From positions 96,161 through 160,160 of the forward strand of contig JAEEIK010000036.1 of NCBI GenBank assembly GCA_016281335.1: a stretch of 64,000 nt of DNA. The letters run 5' to 3'. Positions 42,079-50,263 of the stretch are shown one piece after another (within the stretch, counting starts at the first letter, position 1; every line of letters begins with the position of its first letter). Both the position numbers and the translations under genes were made by a program. Source of the stretch: Lachnospiraceae bacterium (GTDB lineage Bacteria > Bacillota > Clostridia > Lachnospirales > Lachnospiraceae). Under the pieces are notes generated by a model that was not told the DNA's origin, did not search any database, and saw only the letters and a list, made by a program, of their open reading frames with translations.

Positions 42079-43992
42079 TTACTCCATTCCGCTCTTTATA
42101 CCCTGTATCTTTACAAGGTCCACCGCTTCTTCCTTCATCTCGGAGATATCCGGAATATAGCCTTCTATATTGTCACACAGCCAGTCTATGTTTACCGCTT
42201 CTTCAGCTCCAAGAGTCTGTCCGTCCTCACACTTGATCATGCCGTCCTGGGCATAGATGGGTCCGGTCATGGGATTGATATCCATATTCTTCACACCGTT
42301 CCTTAAAGTGCGCAGCAGCCTTATCTGACCGGCAGGAAGATTTCTCGAATAGATAACGTCTATGGCCTCCGAGCTCATTCCCCAGAAATAATTAAGCGCC
42401 TGTTCCTGGAAGACGTTCTGATCGTTCTTATATCCGCCTCTCATTATGGAACGGATTATCTCTTCGTATAATTTACCCCAATGCCTTACCGGCATCGCAA
42501 GATTGATGTTCTTCTCCGTGGCCTCATCGACCATATAGAGTCCGAACTCTCTTCCGAGGCTCATCTTGGCATTCAGGTCACGTCCGCTCACCAGCCTTAC
42601 ATTATTCTTTTTGAACGCCTCTATCGGATCGTGATCCTTTATCTGCGACCATTCGAGAAACACCTTTGCTCCGGGGTTCGTCATCTGTACACCCATTGCG
42701 AAAGCGTTTATCTCGGCTGTCGTGCCATGGATCGGATAATCGGAAAGATAACCGATATTTCCTTCCGCATGCATGGCTCCGGCTATGGCTCCTATTATGA
42801 ATTTAGCCTCGTACATACGCAGATAATAGGATCTGATGGTCTTGTGGCTTAAATTCATCGAGCAATTTAAGATGGTCACTTCCGGATGATTGACCGCTGC
42901 CTTAAGCGCCGCCTGGGATAGCTTGGGTGAAGTAGCAAAGATCACCCTGTTCCCCGCTTCCACCGCTGCTTCGAAAACATCATCGGCATCATCACCGTCC
43001 ACCCGCTCTACGCAGGATGTCACTATCTTATCTCCGAATACGCCCTTTACATACTGCCTGCCAAGCTCATGTCCGTAGGTCCAGGCTGACTCCTGGGCAG
43101 ACCTGTCATGTATGAAGGCGATCTTCATCACTCCTCCGCCGGGAAGGAGCTTGCTTAATGCCACCTTCTGTGACTCGGGCGTAGGATTCAGCACCAGCTT
43201 CAGTTCCTCGCCTGCTGCATAGCTTACGAATTCCGGCCAGAGCCTGGATATCTCTTTTTTCAGATCTCCTTCGGTTTTCTCCAGTGCTTCCTCAAAACCA
43301 TAGACACCCAGATATACGATAACGCCGTCACCTGAAGTAATGTTCAGACTGTTTCCGGCTCTTAAGTTATACTCCTTTTCAAAATAGGAAAAGAAAGCCC
43401 TGAAATTCTGCTTCTGCTCTACATCCCATTCTTTTTCGTCACCGTAGGTCAGTTCCAGCAGCTTCTTGAAATTGCCTTCTCTTGACATATAGAGATAATT
43501 GATGCCTGTCAGCTCATAGAAATCCATGAACTCATAGTAGATCTTTACTTCCGGATCCTCACTCTTTTTAGGCACAAGCCTGGTGACATTGCCTTCTATG
43601 CTCACGGCATCGGTGTACTTGGATACCGATACTCGTTTGTTTCCTTCCATAACATAGAACTTATTATTGAATTCATAAGCCTTGATAGGATCCCTGAGTC
43701 CCTCTTCAAGTATGTCATCATAAAGCTGGGACCACTTGGTTGCGAATTCCGATCCGGTCTCCAGTATGGGCATGAAATTAGATGCAAAGGCGGTAGTCCT
43801 GCCCTCGCTGTAGGTTCCCACTATGGATTTGATAGGTATCTCAACGAGCCCCAGAGGGACCTGTCCCTCTATATCCACATGGGACACTATCTCCTCCAGT
43901 ACCGGAAGATAAGGATACTCACCTTTGGATATCCTCATCTTATAATCCCTGGCGCCTGCCTTATATGCTTTAACATAATCACTTATTGCCAT
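42079..43992 (-). CDS. ParB-like domain fused to BMP-type periplasmic-binding domain, without export signal
   Basis: A 637-residue protein. The N-terminal ~290 residues contain a ParB/sulfiredoxin-like segment (DPIKAYEFNNKFYVMEGNKRVSVSKY) embedded in a helical region. From about residue 288 (GGGVMKIAFIHDRSAQESAWTYGH) it is a BMP/Med-like ligand-binding fold (VIFATSPKLSQAALKAA, GNIGYLSDYPIHGTTAEINAFAMG). There is no signal peptide or lipobox, so it is expected in the cytoplasm, unlike transport BMP lipoproteins; an intracellular nucleoside sensor is one guess. Start supported by GAGGTG. First gene of the run down to the ABC exporter. Confidence 0.82.
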   Translation of the reverse strand: MAISDYVKAYKAGARDYKMRISKGEYPYLPVLEEIVSHVDIEGQVPLGLVEIPIKSIVGTYSEGRTTAFASNFMPILETGSEFATKWSQLYDDILEEGLRDPIKAYEFNNKFYVMEGNKRVSVSKYTDAVSIEGNVTRLVPKKSEDPEVKIYYEFMDFYELTGINYLYMSREGNFKKLLELTYGDEKEWDVEQKQNFRAFFSYFEKEYNLRAGNSLNITSGDGVIVYLGVYGFEEALEKTEGDLKKEISRLWPEFVSYAAGEELKLVLNPTPESQKVALSKLLPGGGVMKIAFIHDRSAQESAWTYGHELGRQYVKGVFGDKIVTSCVERVDGDDADDVFEAAVEAGNRVIFATSPKLSQAALKAAVNHPEVTILNCSMNLSHKTIRSYYLRMYEAKFIIGAIAGAMHAEGNIGYLSDYPIHGTTAEINAFAMGVQMTNPGAKVFLEWSQIKDHDPIEAFKKNNVRLVSGRDLNAKMSLGREFGLYMVDEATEKNINLAMPVRHWGKLYEEIIRSIMRGGYKNDQNVFQEQALNYFWGMSSEAIDVIYSRNLPAGQIRLLRTLRNGVKNMDINPMTGPIYAQDGMIKCEDGQTLGAEEAVNIDWLCDNIEGYIPDISEMKEEAVDLVKIQGIKSGME

Positions 43993-43999
43993 TATATAT

Positions 44000-44218
44000 A
44001 CACCTCATCAGTCGCTTTCAGCGACAGCTTCTCCTCAAGGAGAAGCCTTTGAATTTTTGCCACGAACAAGATATTCATTCAGCTCTGCTTCGCTTCACTG
44101 AATGAATATGTGATTTGCCCATGCACAATCAGCTTCGCTGATGGGCAAATCACTTCATAACTCGGGCATCGCTTCGCTAGCCCTCGCGTTTTCTGTTCGA
44201 TTTGCCACGAACAAGATA
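44000..44218. repeat. Hairpin cluster with 145-bp segment flanked by 18-bp direct repeats
   Basis: The 18-bp TTTGCCACGAACAAGATA occurs at 44056-44073 and 44201-44218. Between them are two long hairpins: ATATTCATTCAG...CTGAATGAATAT and GTGATTTGCCCAT...ATGGGCAAATCAC. To the left lie GCTTCTCC/GGAGAAGC and TCGCTTTCAGCGA. The right repeat encodes part of the C-terminus (LVRGK) of the HAD-CPBP protein. It fits an insertion with target duplication or a tandem event that altered that gene's end. Confidence 0.85.
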
Positions 44219-45652
44219 CCATAAAAGCGGTATTGATGCAAGCAAGCAGACTATTGCAAGCGCAATGGGGTTATACTCTCCGGCATCCTTCCCCACAAAA
44301 GCTGCCACGTAGATCACCGCATTGGCTCCGACATGAAAAAGCAGAGGGGTAAGAAAAGCTCCGGTCCTTTCATAGACGCAGGCCATGATCAGCCCCATTA
44401 TGAACGCATACACACCCTGGACAGGATTACCGTGAAATATCCCGAAAAACAGCGCCGTGGTGAAGACTGCCAGCTTAACATTTAGGCAGCGCCTTATCCT
44501 GCCGTACATAAGCCATCTGAAGCAGAATTCCTCACACAGAGGTGAACAGAGAACATACATTATGAGTCCCGGCAGGAAACTGACATCGGCATGAAAAACA
44601 GCAGCCTCCACGGTCTCATTGCCGGTCTTGAGTATTTCCATAAGCCTTTCCGCAAAAATGTTCAGAGCCGCAGCCTGCAGCATCCCGCAGAGAAACGCAG
44701 CAGCAGGGTAAGCCGTACTGACCTTTCCGAAAAGATTAAGAGGTTCTTTTTTCCGGAATACGGCAAAATAAACGACGGCTATGATCACGTAAGCCGCGAT
44801 ATTCATGTATATGCCCCTGTCCGCTCTTATGAAAGGGAATATACCCCCGAGTTTATTCAATGCATATGCGGAAAGCCTGAAAACGATCAGATAAAAAGCA
44901 AAAGGCACAAGCATGTATACGGCTCTTCCCATTGAGCTGCGCGGAAGCTTTCTGATGCGGTCATTCTCCGTCTCGGTTCCTCCCAGCAGCAGTTCCGTCA
45001 GTTCCTCCATATCAGAGGCTATGGCATCTGCCCCCGCTTCCGCCAGTTCTCCGTCAAGCTGATAACCGTAAGCTACTCCTATCGCTTCGATCCCCTTTTG
45101 ATGAGCTCCTTCTATATCATACTTCCTGTCTCCCACCATTACCGTGAGATTCTTCAATTCCTCCTCGCTCTTTCCGCTCCTGTCCCTGGCATAGAGACGC
45201 TTCAGCGCCTCATCCACGATCTCGTCTTTATTGATCCTGCGGCCGTCAAGTTCACTTCCTATCACAACGGAAAAGTATTTTCTGAGCCCGAAATACTTCA
45301 GTATCTTTTCAACAAAAACGGTGGCTTTTGAGGAAGCGACGCCAAGCTTTGCTCCGGAGCTTTTTAGTTTGGCCAGAACAGTTCCTATCCCTTCATAGGG
45401 TATGTTTTCCTTCCAGCCCGTTACCGAGAAACGTTCACGATAGTACTTAATAGCCTCCTTGCAATGCTCCTCATCCATGCCGTAGTATTCGGCAAAGCTG
45501 TCTGCAAGCGGCGGTCCGATAAAGGGCGTCAGCTTTTCGATATTTTCTTCTTTTATTCCGGACTTCTCAAGCGCATACTGAACCGATCTGCATATACCCT
45601 CTTTCGGATCGGTCAGTGTTCCGTCCAGATCAAACAAAATATACTTATACAT
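44177..45652 (-). CDS. Fusion of HAD phosphatase and CPBP intramembrane protease
   Basis: A 491-residue single frame. Residues 1-215 are a phosphoglycolate phosphatase-like HAD hydrolase (FDLDGTLTDPKEGI, ASSKATVF, VGDRKYDIEGAHQKG). About 235-491 form a multi-pass CPBP/CAAX-type domain with motifs LCEEFCFRW (EExxxR), FGIFHGNPVQG and LLFHVGANAVIY, the usual metal ligands. Both halves look intact. CPBP proteins are membrane metalloproteases or scaffolds. The last ~8 residues derive from sequence beside a repeat element. Divergent from thiT. Confidence 0.88.
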   Translation of the reverse strand: MYKYILFDLDGTLTDPKEGICRSVQYALEKSGIKEENIEKLTPFIGPPLADSFAEYYGMDEEHCKEAIKYYRERFSVTGWKENIPYEGIGTVLAKLKSSGAKLGVASSKATVFVEKILKYFGLRKYFSVVIGSELDGRRINKDEIVDEALKRLYARDRSGKSEEELKNLTVMVGDRKYDIEGAHQKGIEAIGVAYGYQLDGELAEAGADAIASDMEELTELLLGGTETENDRIRKLPRSSMGRAVYMLVPFAFYLIVFRLSAYALNKLGGIFPFIRADRGIYMNIAAYVIIAVVYFAVFRKKEPLNLFGKVSTAYPAAAFLCGMLQAAALNIFAERLMEILKTGNETVEAAVFHADVSFLPGLIMYVLCSPLCEEFCFRWLMYGRIRRCLNVKLAVFTTALFFGIFHGNPVQGVYAFIMGLIMACVYERTGAFLTPLLFHVGANAVIYVAAFVGKDAGEYNPIALAIVCLLASIPLLWYLVRGKSNRKREG

Positions 45653-45675
45653 ACTTCACCATGAAACGATCATTA

Positions 45676-45704
45676 TTGACATCACAAAACATCTGTTATA
45701 TAGT
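45676..45704 (+). promoter_or_regulatory. Promoter of thiT
   Basis: TTGACA, 17 bp, TATAGT; the transcript would begin about 35 nt before the riboswitch core. Confidence 0.8.
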
Positions 45705-45740
45705 ATCATGTTGTTGCGGTCAGGTCAAAACAACCGCAGT

Positions 45741-45833
45741 ATACCAAACCAGAGGTGCGGATTTCCGCTGAGACAGTCTGAAAGCAGACTGAACTCTTAA
45801 TACTTGATCCGGATAATACCGGCGTAAGGAGGT
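45741..45833 (+). promoter_or_regulatory. TPP riboswitch (THI element)
   Basis: Conserved blocks in order: GAGGTGCGG, CGCTGAGA, a P3 stem (CAGTCTG...CAGACTG), then CTTGATCCGGATAATACCGGCGTAAGGA. This is the TPP-binding aptamer core. The 3' block runs straight into AAGGAGG, the ribosome site 5 bp before the thiT ATG, so ligand binding can mask the site: translational control is likely. No separate terminator hairpin fits in the space. Confidence 0.95.
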
Positions 45834-45837
45834 AAAC

Positions 45838-46518
45838 ATGTTTTGGAATTCAGAAGAAGATTACTATGTTCTTAATCAAAACGGCTACATAGCCCTCGCA
45901 GTCATCGCGCTTCTCGTGCTGCTCATGATCGGAATCCTGAGAGCCCTCAGGAAAGATGAGCCCGCCAGATCAAAATCCCCGGTAATAACACTGACTTTCG
46001 CAGGAGTTTCCATAGCGCTTGCTTTTGTGCTTTCCTATGTCAGGATATATAAGATGCCCTGGGGCGGAGACATCACTCTTTTGTCCATGTTCTTCGTCTG
46101 CTTTGTAGGCTATCTCTTCGGACCGGGCACCGGCTTCGCAGCAGCTTTTGTTTACAGCATACTCCAGTTTATTCAGAGCGGCGGCACATACATGCTCTCG
46201 CCTTTCCAGGTGTGCTGTGATTATTTTCTTGCCTTTACTGCTCTGGGCGCTTCGGGTTTCTTTAAAAATAAAAAGAACGGCCTCGTTATCGGTTACCTCG
46301 TGGCCGTATTCTTAAGAGGTGTATTCCACACCATAGGCGGTTATCTCTACTGGATGGATTACATGCCCGAAAACTTTCCCGCTTCACTTGCGATCATTTA
46401 CCCCATCGCATACAACTATGCCTATCTGATACCCGAGGCTGTGATCACCGTTGTCGTGATACTCCTGCCTCCCGTAAAGAAAGCGCTGAACAGGATAAAG
46501 GGCATGGCCAAAGCTTAA
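45838..46518 (+). CDS. thiT: Thiamine ECF transporter substrate-binding protein ThiT
   Basis: A 226-residue polytopic S-component for thiamine uptake; it works with a shared EcfAAT module encoded elsewhere. LTFAGVSIALAFVLSYVRIYKMPWGG, YLFGPGTGFAAAFVYSILQFIQSGG and SPFQVCCDYFLAFTALG match ThiT. It differs from typical members by an N-terminal extra helix (ALAVIALLVLLMIGIL) of about 40 residues. The TPP riboswitch upstream confirms the substrate. Confidence 0.94.
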   Translation: MFWNSEEDYYVLNQNGYIALAVIALLVLLMIGILRALRKDEPARSKSPVITLTFAGVSIALAFVLSYVRIYKMPWGGDITLLSMFFVCFVGYLFGPGTGFAAAFVYSILQFIQSGGTYMLSPFQVCCDYFLAFTALGASGFFKNKKNGLVIGYLVAVFLRGVFHTIGGYLYWMDYMPENFPASLAIIYPIAYNYAYLIPEAVITVVVILLPPVKKALNRIKGMAKA

Positions 46519-46520
46519 GC

Positions 46521-47999
46521 TTACGGCTCTACCAGGTCTTCCCACTCACCGTTCATGCACTCGCTGAGCATTTTAACAAGATCCTTATCAAGCTTGCCCT
46601 CGGCAGCCATATCCTGAAGTATCTCAAGGGCTCTTTCGAGAGAATGGGCCCTTTTATACGGTCTGTCATCAGCGGTAAGGGAGTCAAAGATATCACAGAT
46701 GGTAAGAAGCCTTGCCAGCGGACCGATCTCTTCGGCTTTCTTGCGGTTGGGATAACCCGTGCCGTTTAAATACTCGTGGTGATCCGCAGCTATGGTCCTT
46801 ACCTTATTAAACTTCTCGGTAAAGTTAATGCTTCCCAGCATCTTGTCGGTATATACCACATGCTGGTTTACTATATGCCTCTCATCATCGGTGAGAGTTC
46901 CCTTTCTTATGCTGAGACACTCATGTTCCGCATCGGAAAGGTAAGGCGTGTATGCGCCTTCAGCGGATATGTATGACTTATCGGCCATACTGTTCACCAG
47001 CTCCATATCACTGTCCGAAAGCCTGTCCTTTACATCCAGATCCTCAAGTCTCTCCAGGAAAGCAAGTATCTGAGCATCACTCTTGGTCCACTCGTTCTTA
47101 TCCAGCCTTCCTTCCAGCATATCGATCTTGAGCATCAGTCGTATCTTTTCAAGCTTATCTTCCAGATGTTCACGTAAAGGTCCCAGTCTGGTTGACTTAT
47201 TCAGCACCTCCCTGGGTGTAACGATCTTTCCTATATCATGGAGCATGGCAGCCATTTTCAGCTGCTCCTGGTCGTTTTCATTAATGAACATATCCGTCAT
47301 GCCTATGGTATGCTGGGAATTGATATAACCTGCCATGACCATGCAATACTTTGCAACATTAAGGGTATGATGGGCATTATAGGGTGTCTTGGCGTCGATC
47401 GCGTACGTAAGGCTTTCAACAAAGGAGCCCAGCAGATCTTCCATGTCCTGGATCAGCATGATACTGGTCAGCGAATTGGCCATCTGCGAAGTCAGCGAAC
47501 GCACGAAGGTCTCGCCGTCCTCATCAAAGGGCACTACCTGACCCAGACCGTTCATACAGTTATAGAGCATCAGCACCCCCAGCGCCTTTTCATCCGAAAC
47601 GGACACAGGCACCATCAGAACCGAATTGGTCCTGTACTCATGGCTCTCATCAAATTCCTTTATCTCGGCTATATCGAAACGTTCATCCTGATAGACATCG
47701 GGAATATTAAGAAGTTCCCGGTGATGATATGTATATGTATAGATATTTGAGTCGTTATCCACCTGCACAGACTTGTCCGCATCGGCAACGGAACGCTCTA
47801 TACCCAAAGATCTGTTGATATCTATAAGATGCACCAGGGAACCGCTGTCTGCAATGAAAAGACTTCCCCCGTCGGCATTCGTGAATTCAACACAGGCATT
47901 TAATATATTTTCAAAAAGCTTCACATAATTCTGCTCCGTAGCGATCGAGTATCCGATCTCTAAGAGCCTGCCGACAGTGTTTCGCATTTCCCTGATCAA
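46521..47999 (-). CDS. GAF and HD-GYP protein, predicted c-di-GMP phosphodiesterase
   Basis: A 492-residue cytosolic protein. Residues about 10-175 are a GAF sensor; about 195-480 an HD-GYP domain: HHTLNVAKYCMVM, LHDIGKIVTPREVLNKS, HHEYLNGTGYP and CDIFDSLTADDRPYK. About 80 extra, charged residues sit between the HD and the GYP segments. c-di-GMP hydrolysis is likely because all metal ligands look present. Convergent with thiT, 2 bp apart. Confidence 0.9.
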   Translation of the reverse strand: MIREMRNTVGRLLEIGYSIATEQNYVKLFENILNACVEFTNADGGSLFIADSGSLVHLIDINRSLGIERSVADADKSVQVDNDSNIYTYTYHHRELLNIPDVYQDERFDIAEIKEFDESHEYRTNSVLMVPVSVSDEKALGVLMLYNCMNGLGQVVPFDEDGETFVRSLTSQMANSLTSIMLIQDMEDLLGSFVESLTYAIDAKTPYNAHHTLNVAKYCMVMAGYINSQHTIGMTDMFINENDQEQLKMAAMLHDIGKIVTPREVLNKSTRLGPLREHLEDKLEKIRLMLKIDMLEGRLDKNEWTKSDAQILAFLERLEDLDVKDRLSDSDMELVNSMADKSYISAEGAYTPYLSDAEHECLSIRKGTLTDDERHIVNQHVVYTDKMLGSINFTEKFNKVRTIAADHHEYLNGTGYPNRKKAEEIGPLARLLTICDIFDSLTADDRPYKRAHSLERALEILQDMAAEGKLDKDLVKMLSECMNGEWEDLVEP

Positions 48000-48036
48000 T
48001 CCTCATAAGAATATTCGGACGCAATGTCCACACAAC

Positions 48037-48065
48037 ACTATATCATAAGTTGCGGCAAACGTCAA
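48037..48065 (-). promoter_or_regulatory. Promoter of the GAF/HD-GYP gene, overlapping an inverted repeat
   Basis: Minus-strand TTGACG, 17 bp, TATAGT. The -35 lies within one arm of the 13-bp inverted repeat at 48052-48088. Confidence 0.6.
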
Positions 48066-48088
48066 AAATAATTCATGACGTTTGCCGC
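48052..48088. repeat. Perfect 13-bp inverted repeat (operator or terminator)
   Basis: GCGGCAAACGTCA and TGACGTTTGCCGC flank an 11-nt loop downstream of the MCP gene. No T run follows on the minus strand, so it is a poor intrinsic terminator; its position on the -35 of the next gene would suit a repressor site. Confidence 0.8.
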
Positions 48089-48120
48089 TTAACTGATGCA
48101 TTCTCTTCTATAAAATCTTT

Positions 48121-50139
48121 TTATAATTTAAAGAAACTTATTTCCTCCGTCAGCGTACCCGAAACCTGCTTTAAGGCTTCGGCATTTCCCGTAAGAGTGG
48201 CGACAGTGGAACTCAGTTCTTCCATAGCTGCTCCCGTCTGCTCGCTGCTTGCCGCATTCTCCTGGGATATAGATGCCAGTGAACTCATGGCATCCACCAC
48301 TACATCTTTGGCCTCTACGCAGGACACCGCATTATCGGAGATAAGCGCCACACCCGACACGGTATTGTTGATATCCTCTATCATAGTGTTTACACTTTGA
48401 TAAGTAGCTTCTATGACTTCCTGCTGGCCTTCATTGGTCTTCTGTACATCAACCGCCTGGGCAACAGCCTCCCTGGACTGTTTTAAGAGTTCGTCCATTT
48501 CGGCGCGTATCCGGCCTGCTGAATCACCGGAATCGGAAGCAAGCTTTCCTATCTCCTCCGCGACCACGGCAAATCCCCTGCCCGCATCACCGGCTCTTGC
48601 AGCCTCTATGGAAGCATTAAGAGCCAGGAGGTTGGTCTGGGACGCTATATTGTTGATGGCATCCACCATCTGGTTGATACGTCCGACTGCATCACTGGTC
48701 GCACTTATCTTTGCCGAGATGCCATCAATGGCATCATTCATTGTATCGCTGCTCTTCTTCAGCTCTGTCAGGTTGCGGGCAGCCTCTCCCGAGGACTGCT
48801 GCATGCGGTCTGCTATGTCATTCAGATCTGCCGCAGCTTCCTGTACTCTGATAACGGCCGCCCCGATCCTGTCCGTATTCTGAGTAGCGCCGCTTATCTC
48901 ATCTGCCTGCTGTGCCGCTCCGTTAGCTATTTCCTGGATGGCATTAGAAACATCCTCGGCATTCAGTGATATCTGCTCACTCATGTCATCCAGTTCCGCC
49001 GCTGCCCTGTTAACCGAATCCGCTCCGCTGACTATGCCGTTAACGATGGACTCGAGCTTTTCTATAACATTGTTGGTATTATTGATCATCTCACCGAATT
49101 CATCACTGCGCTCGGAACCTTTTTCAACTTTTGAGAACTTCCCTTCGGAGAGATCTGAAAGAGTCTCATTGACATCCTTTAGCGGTCTTGTCAGTGTTCC
49201 CGCAAAGATGATCCCCACTATGATAGCCGCTATGATAAAGACTACACCCAGCCCTGCCTGGGCAAATACTGTTTTATAAACAGTTTGCAGCGCCACTTCC
49301 TTGACGCGGCAGGAAGCTACTATCCATCCGCAGTTTTCCATCTTGGTCCAGGATATCAGCCAGGTGTCGCCCATAAAAGGAGCCACATAATCACCCGAAG
49401 TCTTATCTCCTCTGGAGTCCGTATAAAACGGATTCTGATCCTGCATCTCAGGTTCATCAACATTTATTGTTCTCACGGAATGTGCCGTTACTGTACCTGT
49501 ACGGTCTACTACCACTATTTCCTGACGATCCTGGGTCACCTCACCGGCCACAAGATCGTGAAGCACGCCGCAGTCAAGATTACGCTGGGCCACGCCTATC
49601 ACCCTTGATCCGTCTTCACTGTATACGGGCACCGACACCGTGACTATGGCCGTACAGGTGGATTTTGATACCATCAGATCGGAAATGTAAAAATCCGCTC
49701 CCGCCATTGCCTGCTGATAATATTCGCGGTCCGCCACATTCACCGGTCGTCCTACTGTTCTTAAGAGCTGTTCACCGTCAGTGCCTGCCAGTGCCGTGGC
49801 ATTTCCGTCCGCCATGAAGCGGTCTATATCCAGCATCTGACTGTAGATCCTGCTGCCCACGGTCATTGAGCCTGTCTCGAGATAATCCTTTACAAGCGGT
49901 GATGAGGCAAAGCTTCTCAGAGTCTCAAGGTTTTCCTCAAAGATAACATTCAGTTTTTCCTCAACTATGGCAGCCTGCGCCGTGTTTACCTCGTTGGCAT
50001 TATCCGTTCCCTGATTGATGGTATTGATAAGACTCAGAAATGTAAGAACCGCAGCCGGTATTATGACTATCAGAGCCATGACTGAGATCAGTTTGAAGCT
50101 GACACTGCGGGTGATGCCTGTCTTTTTCTTTTTATCCAT
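48121..50139 (-). CDS. Methyl-accepting chemotaxis protein with extracellular Cache sensor
   Basis: A 672-residue receptor: transmembrane helix (about 15-37), Cache-type sensor (about 38-285), second helix ([19 protein letters not shown]), HAMP, then the signalling domain with the hairpin tip [39 protein letters not shown]. No C-terminal CheR tether (NWETF-like) is seen. The ligand is unknown. Monocistronic, with ribosome site GGAGGGGG and its own promoter. Confidence 0.95.
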   Translation of the reverse strand: MDKKKKTGITRSVSFKLISVMALIVIIPAAVLTFLSLINTINQGTDNANEVNTAQAAIVEEKLNVIFEENLETLRSFASSPLVKDYLETGSMTVGSRIYSQMLDIDRFMADGNATALAGTDGEQLLRTVGRPVNVADREYYQQAMAGADFYISDLMVSKSTCTAIVTVSVPVYSEDGSRVIGVAQRNLDCGVLHDLVAGEVTQDRQEIVVVDRTGTVTAHSVRTINVDEPEMQDQNPFYTDSRGDKTSGDYVAPFMGDTWLISWTKMENCGWIVASCRVKEVALQTVYKTVFAQAGLGVVFIIAAIIVGIIFAGTLTRPLKDVNETLSDLSEGKFSKVEKGSERSDEFGEMINNTNNVIEKLESIVNGIVSGADSVNRAAAELDDMSEQISLNAEDVSNAIQEIANGAAQQADEISGATQNTDRIGAAVIRVQEAAADLNDIADRMQQSSGEAARNLTELKKSSDTMNDAIDGISAKISATSDAVGRINQMVDAINNIASQTNLLALNASIEAARAGDAGRGFAVVAEEIGKLASDSGDSAGRIRAEMDELLKQSREAVAQAVDVQKTNEGQQEVIEATYQSVNTMIEDINNTVSGVALISDNAVSCVEAKDVVVDAMSSLASISQENAASSEQTGAAMEELSSTVATLTGNAEALKQVSGTLTEEISFFKL

Positions 50140-50208
50140 ATAACCCCCTCCTCATCTCTTGAGATATACACCGTAACCGAAATCCATCCGTTGATGAGTA
50201 TATAAATG

Positions 50209-50237
50209 ATGATAGCACTATAGCGGCCGTCGGGCAA
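50209..50237 (-). promoter_or_regulatory. Promoter of the MCP gene
   Basis: Minus-strand TTGCCC, 17 bp, TATCAT, about 70 bp upstream of the ATG. No sigma-28 (TAAA-N15-GCCGATAA) match. Confidence 0.55.
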
Positions 50238-50263
50238 GTGCCCGTCTTAACATAGATGGCTTG

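Noticed and set aside
48052-48088. Intrinsic terminator of the MCP gene
   Set aside because: No T tract follows the stem on the minus strand, though termination cannot be fully excluded.
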